This document shows, piece by piece, positions 5,119-5,192 of a stretch of 5,192 bases of DNA (positions are counted from its first letter, which is position 1; every line of letters begins with the position of its first letter). Both the position numbers and the translations under genes were made by a program. The notes under the pieces were generated by a model. The model worked only from the letters and a program-made list of their open reading frames with translations, searched no databases and was not told the DNA's origin. The stretch is from Angelakisella sp. (lineage in GTDB: Bacteria; Bacillota; Clostridia; Oscillospirales; Ruminococcaceae), in the NCBI GenBank assembly GCA_022794295.1, contig JAAWEO010000159.1:1-5192 (forward strand). Reading direction: 5' to 3'.

Positions 5119-5192
5119 CCAGGGATTCTCCCTGGACCCGGGGGACCGGCCAAAGGCTCCGGCCTTGGGCGGATGACCCACGGGCCGCCTGA
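5119..5192. other. Hairpin-rich sequence at and beyond the outer edge of the right arm
   Basis: CCAGGGA (5119-5125) pairs with TCCCTGG (5129-5135) around a three-base loop and straddles the arm boundary. AAGGC (5153-5157) pairs with GCCTT (5162-5166) around TCCG, another UNCG loop, this time in the plus sense; three more pairs lie beyond an A/G mismatch. No gene is visible to the window end. The left counterpart lies outside the window, so I cannot tell whether this belongs to the repeat. Confidence 0.45.

Larger units (their letters stand above)
4571..5124 (-). repeat. Right arm of the long inverted repeat, probable structured RNA element
   Basis: This is the inverted counterpart of 8-553, read here on the minus strand so that both copies point inward at the operon. 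Net register with the left arm is constant from 4591 to 5124. An 8-base insertion relative to the left copy follows, and then the match resumes to 4571. Conserved hairpins are at 5080-5109, 4909-4940, 4783-4810, 4704-4721 and 4660-4675. No transposase, integrase or other gene is inside. The copies are too diverged for a fresh duplication of a gene cassette, which suggests either independent insertion of two family members or an old duplication. Confidence 0.9.

Noticed and set aside
8..5124. Classic composite transposon or insertion sequence pair
   Set aside because: No transposase or remnant is visible in either arm or between them, the arms are diverged, and target-site duplications cannot be judged with only seven bases to the left.

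Overview
The window is a four-gene ABC transporter operon of the spermidine/putrescine type (potA, potB, potC, potD), all on the minus strand, enclosed by two long copies of one repeat in inverted orientation. The GC-rich coding sequence, a lipoprotein signal on the binding protein, a consensus sigma-A promoter and strong Shine-Dalgarno sites point to a GC-rich low-branching Bacillota, most plausibly a gut Oscillospiraceae-type bacterium. That placement is an impression from sequence style, not a search result.

Layout from left to right. Bases 8-553 are the left repeat arm, with no convincing gene. Bases 555-1592 are potD (solute-binding lipoprotein), 1658-2437 potC and 2434-3288 potB (the two permeases), and 3288-4364 potA (ATPase). 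Bases 4365-4472 hold the leader and a perfect TTGACA-N17-TATAAT promoter reading leftward into potA. Bases 4473-4570 are a short stretch where I see nothing firm. Bases 4571-5124 are the right repeat arm. Bases 5125-5192 are hairpin-rich sequence outside the arm.

The operon is compact. potA/potB overlap by one base and potB/potC by four, so translation is probably coupled; potD follows after 65 bases with its own strong ribosome-binding site and a small hairpin in the gap. PotA would drive import through a PotB-PotC channel fed by membrane-anchored PotD. PotD is the odd member: by my remembered alignment, the four acidic residues that hold polyamine amines in E. coli PotD are all replaced, so the true substrate is open.

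The most unusual part is the repeat. The arms stay in register for over 530 bp (left x pairs with right 5132-x, apart from a few cancelling one-base shifts) at about 85% identity by hand count, with no codon-like pattern. Stems are kept while loops vary: a hairpin with a UNCG tetraloop in both copies but a different N, G-U wobbles that work only in one reading sense, and three GC-rich segments that can pair in mutually exclusive ways. This looks like a large structured RNA element or structured interspersed repeat, present here as two diverged copies pointing inward at a transporter operon.
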